Assembly (NCBI GenBank): GCA_016928865.1
Contig: JAFGJX010000052.1
Span: 1 to 47,236, forward strand
DNA: 47,236 bases
Origin: Spirochaetota bacterium
GTDB lineage: Bacteria; Spirochaetota; UBA4802; UBA5550
Reading direction: 5' to 3'
Shown here: positions 17,059 through 27,700 of the stretch, piece after piece
Numbering within the stretch: the first letter of the stretch is position 1
Layout: each line of letters opens with the position of its first letter
The notes under the pieces: model-generated
Seen by the model: the letters and a program-made list of their open reading frames with translations, nothing else
What the model was told of the DNA's origin: nothing
The model's database searches: none
Position numbers and translations under genes: made by a program

Positions 17059-18495
17059 TCAGCAGCGCTGCTCTTCCGGCTCGAAATTCTTCCTGGCCCG
17101 CGCAAATGACGGCAGGTGTTTCACGAGGTACCAGATGCTGTGGCGATGCTGCCAGAGCCGCTTCGCGAAACTTCGGCGCCATTCCCTGCCAGAATAAAAA
17201 CGCTTCACGTGTTCGTTGTAGAGATAGTCGAGCCGTTCGCGCGAGGCGATCCCCTTCGGCACGAATACAAAATTCAGGCAGTTCATCTGCTCCCAGTCGT
17301 TTTCGAGCGTCCCCTCCTTCTCGATGCCGCTCCATATCGGTGCGCCGGGAAAGGGCGTAAATTTCGCCATGTTCATGTCGTCAAGTCCGAGCGACAGGAC
17401 GAAATCGCTCGTCGCTTGCACCGATGCCTCCGTCTCGCCAGGGAGCCCCATCATAAAAAGACCCTTGGCGCGCAGCCCGCTTTTCTTTATCCGCGCCACG
17501 GTATCGCGCACCGCATCAAGTGAGACGCCCGCCTTGTGCCGTCTGAGCATGGCCTCATCCGCTGATTCGATTCCGATCGAGACCATCAGACATCCCGCCT
17601 TCTTCAGCAGGCGCAGGAGGTCGTCGTCCGCATGGCCGACCCTGACGGCGCAGTTAAACTGCACTCCCAGGGGCCGTGAAACAAGATGATTGCATAGCTC
17701 TTCTATGCGCGCCCGGTTCAGGGTGAAGAGGTCGTCGTAGATGTTGACGTGCCGGACGCCGAACCTGGCGCGGAGATGCTTCATGTGGTCGTAGATGTAC
17801 CCGGCCGAATTGTACCGGAACCCCTTTTTAAACACCGAGCGGTCGCAGTAGGAACACTGATAGGGGCACCCGCGGCTGGTGATCATGGTCGCCCCGGGCG
17901 TCCTGACATAGCTGAACAGAGGAAGATTGTACCCGTCCGGGAAACCGGCCAGCTTTTCGTACGCGGGGAAGGGGAGCGAATCCAGGTCCCTGACAAGTTC
18001 GCGCGGCCGGTTGGCGACAGCCCTGTCTCCGGAACGCCAGATGAGACCGTCGATTGTTTTCGGTTCGCGGCCGTCTGTCAGCTCTGAGAGGGTCACCTCC
18101 CCCTCTCCCATGCAGAGATAGTCGATCTCGGTATGCCGTTCAAGGAGCGGAGCGCCGATGGCGGATATATGCACGCCGCCGAACACAGTGACGATCTCGG
18201 GCCGGGCCTTTTTTATAAGTGACGCCATGCGGCAGCCATCGAGAAAACCTGACGTCGTGGCCGAAAATCCGACAAGCTCGGGCCTGAGGGCCATTATCCG
18301 CGCGACATTTGCCTCTCCGCCGTGTACCGCGCCCGGGCCCAGACAGTCGTGAACGAACACCTCGTGACCGTGCCGTTCCAGGAATGCGGCGATCGACAGT
18401 ATCCCGATCGGCGCCATCCGGTTGGCCACGGCGGCGAGGTCTTCCTTTCCCTTGATCCAGTTTGATCCCGCTGGATGTACCAGAACTATTCTCAT
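17059..18495 (-). CDS. B12-binding radical SAM protein
   Basis: The 478-residue protein has an N-terminal cobalamin-binding Rossmann domain (about 1-140; HPAG, VGFSATTSGFLDG, FGGVH) and a radical SAM barrel with the iron-sulfur cluster motif CPYQCSYC (Cys210, Cys214, Cys217). Such BchE/hopanoid-type enzymes carry out methylations, ring closures or other radical steps, often on lipids or cofactors. The substrate is not apparent. The frame is open upstream to 18597, but the ATG at 18495 starts the conserved fold (MRIVLVHPAG) and has AAGGTG in front. The neighbouring convergent methyltransferase may or may not share its pathway. Confidence 0.87.
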   Translation of the reverse strand: MRIVLVHPAGSNWIKGKEDLAAVANRMAPIGILSIAAFLERHGHEVFVHDCLGPGAVHGGEANVARIMALRPELVGFSATTSGFLDGCRMASLIKKARPEIVTVFGGVHISAIGAPLLERHTEIDYLCMGEGEVTLSELTDGREPKTIDGLIWRSGDRAVANRPRELVRDLDSLPFPAYEKLAGFPDGYNLPLFSYVRTPGATMITSRGCPYQCSYCDRSVFKKGFRYNSAGYIYDHMKHLRARFGVRHVNIYDDLFTLNRARIEELCNHLVSRPLGVQFNCAVRVGHADDDLLRLLKKAGCLMVSIGIESADEAMLRRHKAGVSLDAVRDTVARIKKSGLRAKGLFMMGLPGETEASVQATSDFVLSLGLDDMNMAKFTPFPGAPIWSGIEKEGTLENDWEQMNCLNFVFVPKGIASRERLDYLYNEHVKRFYSGREWRRSFAKRLWQHRHSIWYLVKHLPSFARARKNFEPEEQRC

Positions 18496-18621
18496 GAAAG
18501 GCGCACCTTCGATCCGGCGATTTTTTCGATAATGCCCCATGCCGGCCTGAGAGAATACCATGCGGGTATCAGCCGATCTTTTGCAAGAAAAATTCATAAC
18601 CCGAATTCCGGACTATCCCGG

Positions 18622-19356
18622 CTATTCAAGATTAAGCCTCACTTTGAGCAGGGATGCGTATTTTTTACCAACTGGAATCGGGCTTTCGTCAGCATCGCTC
18701 AGATAGGCGAAATACTGCCCGCCGATATAGTATTGTACTGCCGCTATATACCGGATGTTCACAATATGCTGCTTGTGTATCCTCATGAAGAGGTCGGCAG
18801 GCACCCTGTCCTCCACATCTTTCAGAATGACCGATGTTTCAATCTCCTCGTCCACGGTATGAATGATGGAATTTTTTCCATTGGATGAGACATACATGAT
18901 GTCGTTATAGGGAACAATGCAGTGGCGCCCCCGCTCCCTGAGTGCAAACCCGGAGCAGGACACCGCTGCCTCATGCCGCCCGGCGGATACGCACATGTGA
19001 AGAAATTTGTCCACCGCGCGATTGAAGCGCTCGGCGCTGAAGGGCTTCAACAGATAATCAGACGCCTCCAGTTCAAAGGCCCGGACAGCATACTGTTCAT
19101 AGGCGGTGGTGAAAATCAGGTAGGGAATTTTCTTCAGCCCCTGGATGACCTCGATTCCGGAAAGATGCGGCAGCCGAATATCCATGAACACAACATCATA
19201 GAAGCTGGATGACAGTTTCTCCCGGGCGTCTTCACCGTCTCTGGCAATTCCTGCAAGCTTGAGTTCGGGACGCGCCATTATATAATCGACCAGAAGCTCG
19301 CGTGCGGGCACCTCATCCTCGGCAATGAACACTGTATGAATATCACCGGAACCCAT
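18622..19356 (-). CDS. LytTR-family response regulator
   Basis: The 244-residue regulator has a receiver domain (about 5-120; acidic pocket AEDE near the start, phosphoacceptor Asp in VVFMDIRLPHLSG, Thr in IFTTAYE, Lys in LLKPF) and a C-terminal LytTR DNA-binding domain (about 140-244; IPYNDIMYVSSNG-like start, ILKDVEDRVP, FMRIHKQHIVN). It would bind promoter repeats when phosphorylated by the kinase encoded just upstream. ATG 19356 is preceded by GAGAGGA and overlaps the kinase 3' end by 14 bases, which points to translational coupling. Its 3' end is 126 bases before the radical SAM gene. Confidence 0.92.
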   Translation of the reverse strand: MGSGDIHTVFIAEDEVPARELLVDYIMARPELKLAGIARDGEDAREKLSSSFYDVVFMDIRLPHLSGIEVIQGLKKIPYLIFTTAYEQYAVRAFELEASDYLLKPFSAERFNRAVDKFLHMCVSAGRHEAAVSCSGFALRERGRHCIVPYNDIMYVSSNGKNSIIHTVDEEIETSVILKDVEDRVPADLFMRIHKQHIVNIRYIAAVQYYIGGQYFAYLSDADESPIPVGKKYASLLKVRLNLE

Positions 19357-21277
19357 ACATCCTCTCCGCAACACGTTCCGCGGCGGCTGGTCTGCTCGCC
19401 GCATGCAAGAAAGAGAGGCGGACCAGCAGGCCGCCTTCACTGACATTTTCAACATCGAGCGTGACTTCCCTGAAGTGGTGTGCGAGCCTCCCGCGTATGT
19501 TTCCCAGTGACCGGGAAACAACGTCGCACGGTGGCGAGACTCCGGGACCGTTGTCCTTGACTGAAATCGAAATCACACCGCCCTGCGACTCGGCAGATAT
19601 AGTGACCGCACCCCTGCCGTCCCGATTTCTCATCCCGTGCTTCAGTGCGTTTTCCACCAGCGGCTGGATCGTGACGGGCGGAATCAAAACAGACGAAAAA
19701 TCCCCCCGCCTCTCCATGACCGTGAATACCGTATCCCCGAACCTGAGCCGTTCAATCTCGAGATAGTTTTCCACGAATCGCCATTCCGTATCAAACGGCA
19801 CGAGGGGAAGAACCGAATGGTCGATCAGAAAGCGATAGTTATCGGCGAGCATGATGACCGCGCGGTCCGCCCGCTCGGGGTCCCTGCGTATCAGGGCATG
19901 GACCGTGTTGAGGGCGTTGAAGAGGAAATGGGGCCCCATCCTTTTCTGAAGGAGGGTATATTTCGCTTCATCATGTTCCCAGGTCAGCCGCTCCACTGCC
20001 ATCATGGTGCGGGCATATCGGCGGGAAAGGAAGAAAGACTGCGAAAATATAAAGAGGAAAAGCCCTATGGGCACCGCATATGCGGACTGAATGATCATGT
20101 TGTTATGGAGAAAATCATTAATGACCGCTGCAAACAGAATGACAAAGCCCGCGACAAACGGGACCGCGCCTTCCCTGTCTCGGAGACTGGCGCGCACGAG
20201 AACCACAAGACCGTACAGACAGATACCGACTGATAACGCCTGAAAGCACTGCAGGGAATGCGTATAGAGACGCGCCGGCACTGCGGCGACAAATACGCAA
20301 AAGCAGACTCCGACAGCGGTGGTTGCGACAAGTGCTCTTCTCGAAAATTCCTCCGGGAAGAGCGATCCAAGGAAAAGGAAAAACGCCGGCACTCCAGCGT
20401 AAAAAGTGAGATATTCCGCGCTAATGATCCATCTCCAGGCGAGACCGGGAAAAAGACTGACAATGTAATACTCGCCTGTCACCATTATCCTGACCGCGAT
20501 CAGGAGGCAAAAAAGGCCAAAAAAAAGGAATGACCGGTCAGTCTTTCTCATGCCGAAGAGCACCAGATGATACAGACCCATGATAATGATCGCTCCAAAA
20601 AGAATAAAGTCCCTGGCAAGTCTCTTATCACGCATCCCACGGAGGACTTCCGCCGGCCCGAGGACGACCTTTTCCCAGGCGCCGCCCTTCCGGTGATGAA
20701 AATTCGATATCTGAAGCGCAATATCAACTTTATTCCCTGCAGGCGCGCATCCGATAATGGCGGGACGAAAGCCTGGGACCGCGGATGCTGCCGATGTTCC
20801 CACGATCCCTCCCCTGCCCGACTCCACTCCGTTGATGAAAAGCGTATAGGCCGTGCCCATATCATGCAGCTCCAGGGCAAGATCCCTGGTCCCTGTCGCT
20901 TCGCAACCAGCGGGCAGCAGCACCCGCAGTCGGTATGTGGCATACCCATCGCCCCGCACCTGCCTGCCGTTTTCAACCCTTCCATTCCAGATGCCCGGCA
21001 CCTGTATACAGGCATCCGGCATCATAGCATTTTTAAGCTCACCCTCCCGGACCAGCTTCTTCCAGAAGAACCCCCATTCACCGGAAAGATCCGCCGGGCC
21101 GTTCCTGTCAAAATCCCAGGTGTGCAGATCTATGACCCCCTTCATCGCTGTCGGCATATTCCGCTCTCCATGACAGCCGTGCGCAGCGGCTGTCATGGAG
21201 AGCGCTCCAACCAGAAGCGTCACGGCTGGCATGGCAATGCGAATAATCACTCTCTTCGATAGGGTATTCGAGAACAT
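19343..21277 (-). CDS. LytS-type histidine kinase with 7TMR-DISM sensor
   Basis: The 644-residue kinase has a signal-anchor region, a jelly-roll extracytoplasmic domain (about 45-215; LSGEWGFFWKKL, ALELHDMGTAYTLFING), seven membrane helices (about 225-420) and a His_kinase/HATPase pair. The phosphoacceptor is in MGPHFLFNALN, the N-box in QPLVENALKHG and a G-box in VKDNGPGVSPP. The extracytoplasmic domain resembles sugar-binding folds, so a carbohydrate ligand is likely for the family. GGGGGGA upstream of ATG 21277 sets the start; the frame is open to 21409. The response regulator follows with an overlap. It is divergent from the 7TM phosphatase gene, with a 257-base spacer between. Confidence 0.9.
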   Translation of the reverse strand: MFSNTLSKRVIIRIAMPAVTLLVGALSMTAAAHGCHGERNMPTAMKGVIDLHTWDFDRNGPADLSGEWGFFWKKLVREGELKNAMMPDACIQVPGIWNGRVENGRQVRGDGYATYRLRVLLPAGCEATGTRDLALELHDMGTAYTLFINGVESGRGGIVGTSAASAVPGFRPAIIGCAPAGNKVDIALQISNFHHRKGGAWEKVVLGPAEVLRGMRDKRLARDFILFGAIIIMGLYHLVLFGMRKTDRSFLFFGLFCLLIAVRIMVTGEYYIVSLFPGLAWRWIISAEYLTFYAGVPAFFLFLGSLFPEEFSRRALVATTAVGVCFCVFVAAVPARLYTHSLQCFQALSVGICLYGLVVLVRASLRDREGAVPFVAGFVILFAAVINDFLHNNMIIQSAYAVPIGLFLFIFSQSFFLSRRYARTMMAVERLTWEHDEAKYTLLQKRMGPHFLFNALNTVHALIRRDPERADRAVIMLADNYRFLIDHSVLPLVPFDTEWRFVENYLEIERLRFGDTVFTVMERRGDFSSVLIPPVTIQPLVENALKHGMRNRDGRGAVTISAESQGGVISISVKDNGPGVSPPCDVVSRSLGNIRGRLAHHFREVTLDVENVSEGGLLVRLSFLHAASRPAAAERVAERMYGFR

Positions 21278-21534
21278 GCGGAAAATCCCCCCTCTCCCCT
21301 GTAGTATCCGGGAGAACGCGTCTCGTGACAAAATTTTCCATCCATTAACAGAGATAATCGCTGTCCATGCAGCACATGAGTTTAGGGGCCATTTTGAAAA
21401 AAATTGCATTGAACAGATAAATACTTGAAATAATACTCAATAGTGGCCATATTTCGCATAATCGAGGTCGGTGGATATCCTCGAATGACCCTTTCAGGGC
21501 CTGCTCGCATACTGGACCAACAGGCGGAAATTAT

Positions 21535-23664
21535 TTGTTTTATCTGAAATTAATTCTATCATGTGCGGCGGCGGGTTTGTCACTGGTCATATTCGGCTAT
21601 AACCTCATGAAAAAGAACCGTACCGCCGCCAATTATGCAGTATCGGCAGCCGGCCTTGCGTCAGCCGGCCTTTTTATACTCACAGCAATAGCGCTGGTCT
21701 TGCCTGTCCATATTCCGGCAGCGGCACAGAGGAAAGTAGAGCTTTCGCTCATGCTGGCCATCGCCGCTCTCTTCGTCTGTTTTATAATTCTGTATCCGTA
21801 CCTGAAGCCGCGGGCCGTTATTTTTGCCGCCGCATCATTCCTGCCCGCCGCCGGGATGTGCGCAATTGTCATGTTCACGGATATCATTCTGCTCAAATCC
21901 GGCGGCGACCTTGTATATGGCACGGCATATTCTGTCTACTGCGCCTTCCTCATCCTCTACTTCCTGGCCACACTGGCGATCACCGGTTTTAAACTCATGC
22001 AACATGAGAACCGGGCCCTCCGCATCGACCTGATGTATCTCTGTGCCGGGCTGGCCTTTTTTTTCGGCCTGTTTCTCTTTTTGTCTATATACCTCCCCTA
22101 CACGGGGAAAACGGGGGATGCCACAGCATTCGGAACGCTTATCGCGTATCCTTCAATCCTCATTATTATCAACTATGTGGCCATTAATGTGAAAACGATC
22201 GATCTCAAAAAATTTTATGCAACTGTCTTCTCCTGGATCATTCTATTTGCGCTTTTATTCATTCCGACATTTCTGGCAATTGAGTACAACACCACGGAAT
22301 ACCTGGTTGAGCCGATCCCGCCCATTGGGGTGGCCCTGCTGCTGTTCGCATACCTCTTCCTGGTTTTTAAATACCTCCGGCCCCGGCTTGAAAGCATTTC
22401 ACGGCGCGGATATCACACCCTGGCCACCCGTGTGGACGAGCTGTTCAGTCAGCAGGCCGGCGGCTCCAGAGACGACGCCGCATCTGAGGATTTTCTCCGA
22501 GCCCTTGTGGACGGCATAGCGGAAAAATTTCATATCACCAGCGCCCATTTGTATCTCTCAATCAACAACGACAGCAGGTTTTCCATAACCCACGCTACCG
22601 GAAGCAGAATCATTGATACTCAGATCACCCTCGCAGGGCCTCTCGCTGAAATCATCGGCCGGAACCCGGAAGTTTTATATAAGCCATCAATTTATTCAGA
22701 GGAGGCATTCCGGCCGTACCGTGAGGGGGTGAGGGAGTATCTTGAGAGAAACCATATCGAAGTCATTCTGCCCTTTCTGAACCCGGAAGGACAGATAATC
22801 GGCTTCCTCACGCTCGGACAACTCAGAAATAACCGCGTCTATTCAAAAAGCCTTCTCGAAGCCTTTGAGCTCTACCGCATTCAATTCCAGCAGCAGCTGT
22901 CCAATGCCCTCCTGCTTGAACGTGTCCGCTCGTCACAGGTTCTTGAGCATGACCAGATGGTGGTAAACAGCGTAAAAAAAAGGATCATGCCGCACACGAT
23001 GGGCCAGATCAGCAACTACCGCATCTCATCATTCTATATAAACAATTCTCCTTACGGCGGCGATTACTTCGACTCCGTCCCGATCGGCAATGACGCGCTG
23101 GCGCTTTTCATGGCGGACTCGTCCTATGCGGGAATTGACTCGGCGCTGATACTTCTCGAATTGTATACCGTGCTTCACACGCCTTCAAAGGCGTCAGACT
23201 CTCCGGATAAAATTCTTGGCGTCATGAACTGGACCGTCGCGACATCTCGATTTTCAAGCAAATATGCGTCAGCTTATTGCGCCATTCTGGACCCCACGGG
23301 CATTCTCTCCTATGCAAACGCAGCCTTCACGCCGCTAATAATTTTCAATCCTGGTGAAAATTCCTTCACCGCCTGTGATACGTCCGGCGTGCCCGTGGGC
23401 GTGGACCGTAACTCAAAATACGAATCAAAATCGGTCCGGCTGGCACCCGGCAGCACGGCCATCCTCTGTTCGGACGGCCTGATTTCTTCCATAAACCCGG
23501 AAGGAAATACCTACGGGCTCGACCGTCTCAAGAATATTCTCAGGACCGGCCGCGACAAGGCGCCTGCTGACATCGCCCGCCTCCTCTACGATGATCTGAC
23601 CGGATTCATCAAGGATAAAAAGCAGATTAACGATATAAGCGCCATACTCTTCAGGTTCAAGTGA
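21535..23664 (+). CDS. Membrane PP2C/SpoIIE-type phosphatase with 7TM and GAF domains
   Basis: The 709-residue protein has seven or eight hydrophobic helices (about 1-290, resembling the N-terminal 7TM module of some kinases), a GAF-like domain (about 315-460; VDGIAEKFHITSAHLYL, ILPFLNPEGQIIGFLTLG) and a SpoIIE-type PP2C phosphatase domain (about 485-709). Metal ligands are visible: GGDYFD, ALFMADSS, CSDGL and NDISAILF. Such enzymes dephosphorylate serine on anti-sigma-factor antagonists in partner-switching systems, but no antagonist or anti-sigma gene is nearby. The start codon is TTG at 21535 with AGGCGG seven bases upstream. Its stop overlaps the DHH gene start. Confidence 0.87.
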   Translation: MFYLKLILSCAAAGLSLVIFGYNLMKKNRTAANYAVSAAGLASAGLFILTAIALVLPVHIPAAAQRKVELSLMLAIAALFVCFIILYPYLKPRAVIFAAASFLPAAGMCAIVMFTDIILLKSGGDLVYGTAYSVYCAFLILYFLATLAITGFKLMQHENRALRIDLMYLCAGLAFFFGLFLFLSIYLPYTGKTGDATAFGTLIAYPSILIIINYVAINVKTIDLKKFYATVFSWIILFALLFIPTFLAIEYNTTEYLVEPIPPIGVALLLFAYLFLVFKYLRPRLESISRRGYHTLATRVDELFSQQAGGSRDDAASEDFLRALVDGIAEKFHITSAHLYLSINNDSRFSITHATGSRIIDTQITLAGPLAEIIGRNPEVLYKPSIYSEEAFRPYREGVREYLERNHIEVILPFLNPEGQIIGFLTLGQLRNNRVYSKSLLEAFELYRIQFQQQLSNALLLERVRSSQVLEHDQMVVNSVKKRIMPHTMGQISNYRISSFYINNSPYGGDYFDSVPIGNDALALFMADSSYAGIDSALILLELYTVLHTPSKASDSPDKILGVMNWTVATSRFSSKYASAYCAILDPTGILSYANAAFTPLIIFNPGENSFTACDTSGVPVGVDRNSKYESKSVRLAPGSTAILCSDGLISSINPEGNTYGLDRLKNILRTGRDKAPADIARLLYDDLTGFIKDKKQINDISAILFRFK

Positions 23665-24758
23665 GGAACGGGGTGAAAGCTTCCTGGCATTCTCTGTCTG
23701 CGGCACTGAAGAAATATCGCAACATCCTCATCTACGTTAAAGGTTCGCCTGATCCCGACGCCATAGCCTCATCGTTCGCAATGAGCGTCATCTGCCGCGA
23801 GCTGGGAATATCCTCCACCATCATTACGACAAAAAAAATCTCGCTCCCCGAGAACCGGGTTCTCGTTCAGCTTCTCGATATCCCGCTGCATATATCGCCC
23901 GACTTTTCGGAGTTCAAACGCCATGACGCGTATATCGTTGTCGATCACCAGACGGCTGACCTGCCTCAGGCCGGGTCTTCGCTCCCCTGTGCGGCCCATA
24001 TCGATCATCACGATCCCCCCGAGCAGGAGGCGCCCGCCGACTTTATGCTCCGCAACACTGAAGTCGGATCGACAAGCACCATCATGGCGCTCATTATGAG
24101 AGAAATGTCGCCGCAGTCCGGGGAGCCCGTCATAACGGCGGTGGCGACCGCGCTGCTCTACGGCATTTATACCGATACTGACAAGTACTCACGCGCCGGC
24201 CATCTCGATTACGAGGCGATGGATTATCTTTCAAGATTTTCGGACCATGACATCTTCAACCGAATCAGCGCCACACCCCTGTCGCAGGCGACCCTGCAGC
24301 TGTTGAAAACGGCGATTCAGAATAAGATTCCCTACAAGGATTGGCTGATGGCCGGGATCGGATATGCCGACGCATCGGACCGTGACAGCATTGCTATCAT
24401 CGCCGATTTCCTTTTAAAACGCGAAGTCTACAATACGGTGATCGTATTTGCGGCAATAGAGGAAAACGAAGGACACCGGCTCACCCTGGACGCATCGTTC
24501 CGCACCACCAGCGAGACGCTGCACCTTGACCGGATCATAAAAAACATCACCTCCGAAGGGGGCGCACGCAAATTCAAGGGCGCTTACCAGATCAATCTGG
24601 ATTATATCAGCTACTGCCCGGAGCGGGAACTGGTCTGGTCAGTCATATCAGATGCCACCATCGAGCTGCTGAAAAAGAGCCGGGACGAGCTCTACCTGAC
24701 CGAGATCAGAGGATTTTACCGGTCAATGAGGAAAAAAATCCAAGATTATTTTTCATGA
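23661..24758 (+). CDS. DHH-family phosphoesterase (NrnA-like)
   Basis: The 365-residue protein has the DHH motifs in order: SPDPDAIASSFA (about 29-40), VVDHQTADLP (93-102), HIDHHDP (about 114-120) and YGIYTDTDKYS, followed by a DHHA1-type end. The family degrades short oligonucleotides, pAp or cyclic dinucleotide products. In the first motif the usual His is replaced by Lys-Gly (KGSPDPDA), a form seen in a less studied DHH subgroup, so the substrate is open. GTG 23661 overlaps the phosphatase stop by four bases; a second GTG at 23673 with GAGG in front is also possible. The coupling suggests a shared signalling role. Confidence 0.85.
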   Translation: MRNGVKASWHSLSAALKKYRNILIYVKGSPDPDAIASSFAMSVICRELGISSTIITTKKISLPENRVLVQLLDIPLHISPDFSEFKRHDAYIVVDHQTADLPQAGSSLPCAAHIDHHDPPEQEAPADFMLRNTEVGSTSTIMALIMREMSPQSGEPVITAVATALLYGIYTDTDKYSRAGHLDYEAMDYLSRFSDHDIFNRISATPLSQATLQLLKTAIQNKIPYKDWLMAGIGYADASDRDSIAIIADFLLKREVYNTVIVFAAIEENEGHRLTLDASFRTTSETLHLDRIIKNITSEGGARKFKGAYQINLDYISYCPERELVWSVISDATIELLKKSRDELYLTEIRGFYRSMRKKIQDYFS

Positions 24759-24778
24759 AGGCATGCCCGGCTCCGACG

Positions 24779-27700
24779 CTAGAAGAGGAGGGTAAAATTC
24801 GCTCCCAGCTCAAACGAAACGATCTCCCGCTGATATTCCTGCTTGTTGATTTGCATGTTCAGCCACCGGCGCTTCCGGTTCCGGTACTGTTCCACCGCCA
24901 CCTTCGCATTCAACCCGCCCTGGATGTTCTTGTGAAGATCGAGGGTGAGCTTGCTGCTGACCAGGTGAAGATCATACGGCTCGGGCGATGTGGTCAACAG
25001 GTAATCATACCGGTTTATCTTCATCGTGTATTCAAGTGTGTAGATCGGGAATGCGGCGAGCCGATAGAAGATCGAGAAAAATTTATATATCCACTTCACG
25101 TCCGTCTCGAAGAGCAGCGAGAGCGCGTAGCCGGCTTCACTGTCCCGGTAGAGCAGGTTGCGCGGCATGTTGTCAATATATAGCTGGTCTCTGACCGACC
25201 GGTTCAGCGGGTTGTATGATATATAGAAGGTGCTCACCTTCTTCTTTAAATCAACGCCAAACTCCAGTGATATGCTTGCGCGGTCACGCTTAAAGGTGAT
25301 GCCGACGCGCGGCGAATGCACGTCTTCCTGGATGTTCTGCGTTATGATCATGTTGGTGTCAAATTTATATCCGGCCGTAAAAAAGGCCGCATGATAGGGC
25401 AGTCCCTCCCTGTTCGGCCTGAATATCCAGACGCGGATCAGTTTCATGAGATCGAAATTGAAATTTATCTCGAAATTGGCGGTGACCGTCTGGCCGGGAA
25501 GGCCAAATACGTTCTGACGTTCGCAGATCTGGTGCAGGCCGGCATTTGACGTGACGGTGACGCTGTCCAGATCAACGGACCAGTTAACGGTAAAATTGTC
25601 AAGGAGCCTGAGGGTATTGTTGTATTCCGAAACCACGCTGCCGTTATTGTACAGCACGGGCATGTTCATCATCGAAAACACATAATCCCGCGCCCGGGCG
25701 TAATTGCTCCTGCCGGCATAAAAGCAGAACGGATAATAGCGGAACACATTAAATCCGGCATCGGCAAGTCTGGACACGGTCCTTGTAATGCCATATTTTT
25801 CATCATACGGATCTTTCCGCTCGTTTTCATACGGCACGTTTTGCTCGGTAAAATAGAGTGAGCGATTATAGTTAATCATAAAAGTCCTGATAAACTTCAA
25901 GACCTTGATCTTGTGCAGATATATTGGGAAATCGATATTCGTCGAGACAAGGGTCCGGGCGTCCTTTTCCCTGCGGAACCCATACAGCGGCACGCTTGCG
26001 ATGTCGTAATCACGAAATCTGTTCTCGAAATATTGAATATCAACCCGGTATCCGGGCGCGACATAGCTGAAATCATTGAGTCCTGCGGAGAGACTGAACG
26101 CCTTGTTTCGCTCAACAAACTTGCACCTGTCATTGTACACGAAGGGAAAATGGTAATCACCGTTTATATTGTACAGAATATCTGTATTGTTGACGGATGA
26201 CTTGCCGATCCAGGTTACCACTTCCTCTGAGCTTGCATTGATGACGGGGCGCAGATAGAACACGCGGTGCATGTATTCAAGATTAAAGGATGCCTCGGAG
26301 CGCTGCCGCTTTTCTATCTCAAGAATCGACGCAACCGACATCAGGTCCTGCAGGCTCATCATGTAGGATTTACGTTTTACCTCTTCTTTCTTAAAAAGCA
26401 TGTTCAGCAGAAACTCGCTCTTCAACCTGCCCCACAGGAATTTATCGATGGACTGGCGGTAATGGATGATCGGGGCATGATTTAACTCTATTTTCTGGCG
26501 CATAATTTCATAGTTCGAGATCCGCTCATCCAGATTGTTTTTGTATCTGTCATATTTGTACATCAGCTTGATGCTGGGGACCGCGTTTTTATCTGAAGTG
26601 TAATCCGTTACCAGCACAACATTGTCCCTTCTGGTCTTGCCCCGCCGCGCATCCTCCACCTCCTCATTGAGGCTGTCTGTGTCAGAGTTCTCCTGGATAT
26701 AGTCGACTTTCGTGCTCCAGTTCGGGAGGATGTTGAAGGAAGAGAAGACCTGTTTCACGTTTTCTTCTATATCCTGGGGCTTTAATCCGATTGTGCTGAA
26801 CCTGGCGCCATGTCCCCTTTGCACGTATTTCAAATTGAAATCCGACATGACAGAGAGACCCTTTTTCGTACGGTAGAACGGTTTTGTAATTTTAATCTCC
26901 CCCTCGTACCAGTGAGCGGTGTCCTCATGTACTTCCGGTTCTGACAGGTAAATCTCGTCCACCCACAGGGCGCCGGAGCTCGGAGGAGAGGATGATACTA
27001 TTGCAATCTTCACATACGAAATCCGCTTCATGTCTGGAATTCCCGACATGGAGCTCGGTAACACAAACCCGCCCGAGTTCTTCTGCAGGCGAATTTTCAT
27101 CTCCTGCCAGATCCGAGTGAACCCCATCGTCATCTGGTATACCAGGTAATCGGTGTCCGAAGATCCGACAATAATGGCGATCTTGTCATCCGGACTGTGA
27201 GCCCTGATATTAATCCATGCCGACAATGTCTTGTAATTCCGAAAATCCATCGGCTTGGGGAAACGCCTGGTCGCGGAAACGGTTGTATACCCCGCGGGGA
27301 TGAAATACTCAAGCTTCAGCGCAGTTTCCCGCTCGGTGAGCAGATCCTTGCTGTTCGTAACGCCGTACATCGCCTTGTATGCGTCCTTCATGACAATCGA
27401 GAAGGCCTCCCACCGGTATTCGTTGTCTTCATAATTATTGATTGCCGTCACCTTCAGGTTATCGGGCGATGCCGGGTTTCCGTCAAGACGCGTCTCCCGC
27501 CATTTTGTCGACACAAACTTGATCGAATCGATATAGAGGCGGCCGGTCACCCCGCCTGCCTTGCTGATGTAGAGTCGCACGGCCTCGACTTCCTTGATGA
27601 TGTTGATCTGGGACTGGGTCATGGCCGTCTGGTCGATGAAGATCCGGGCCACTTTCCAGTTCCGTTCCGACATGGAGAGAGAAACCGGCGCCAGGCTGTA

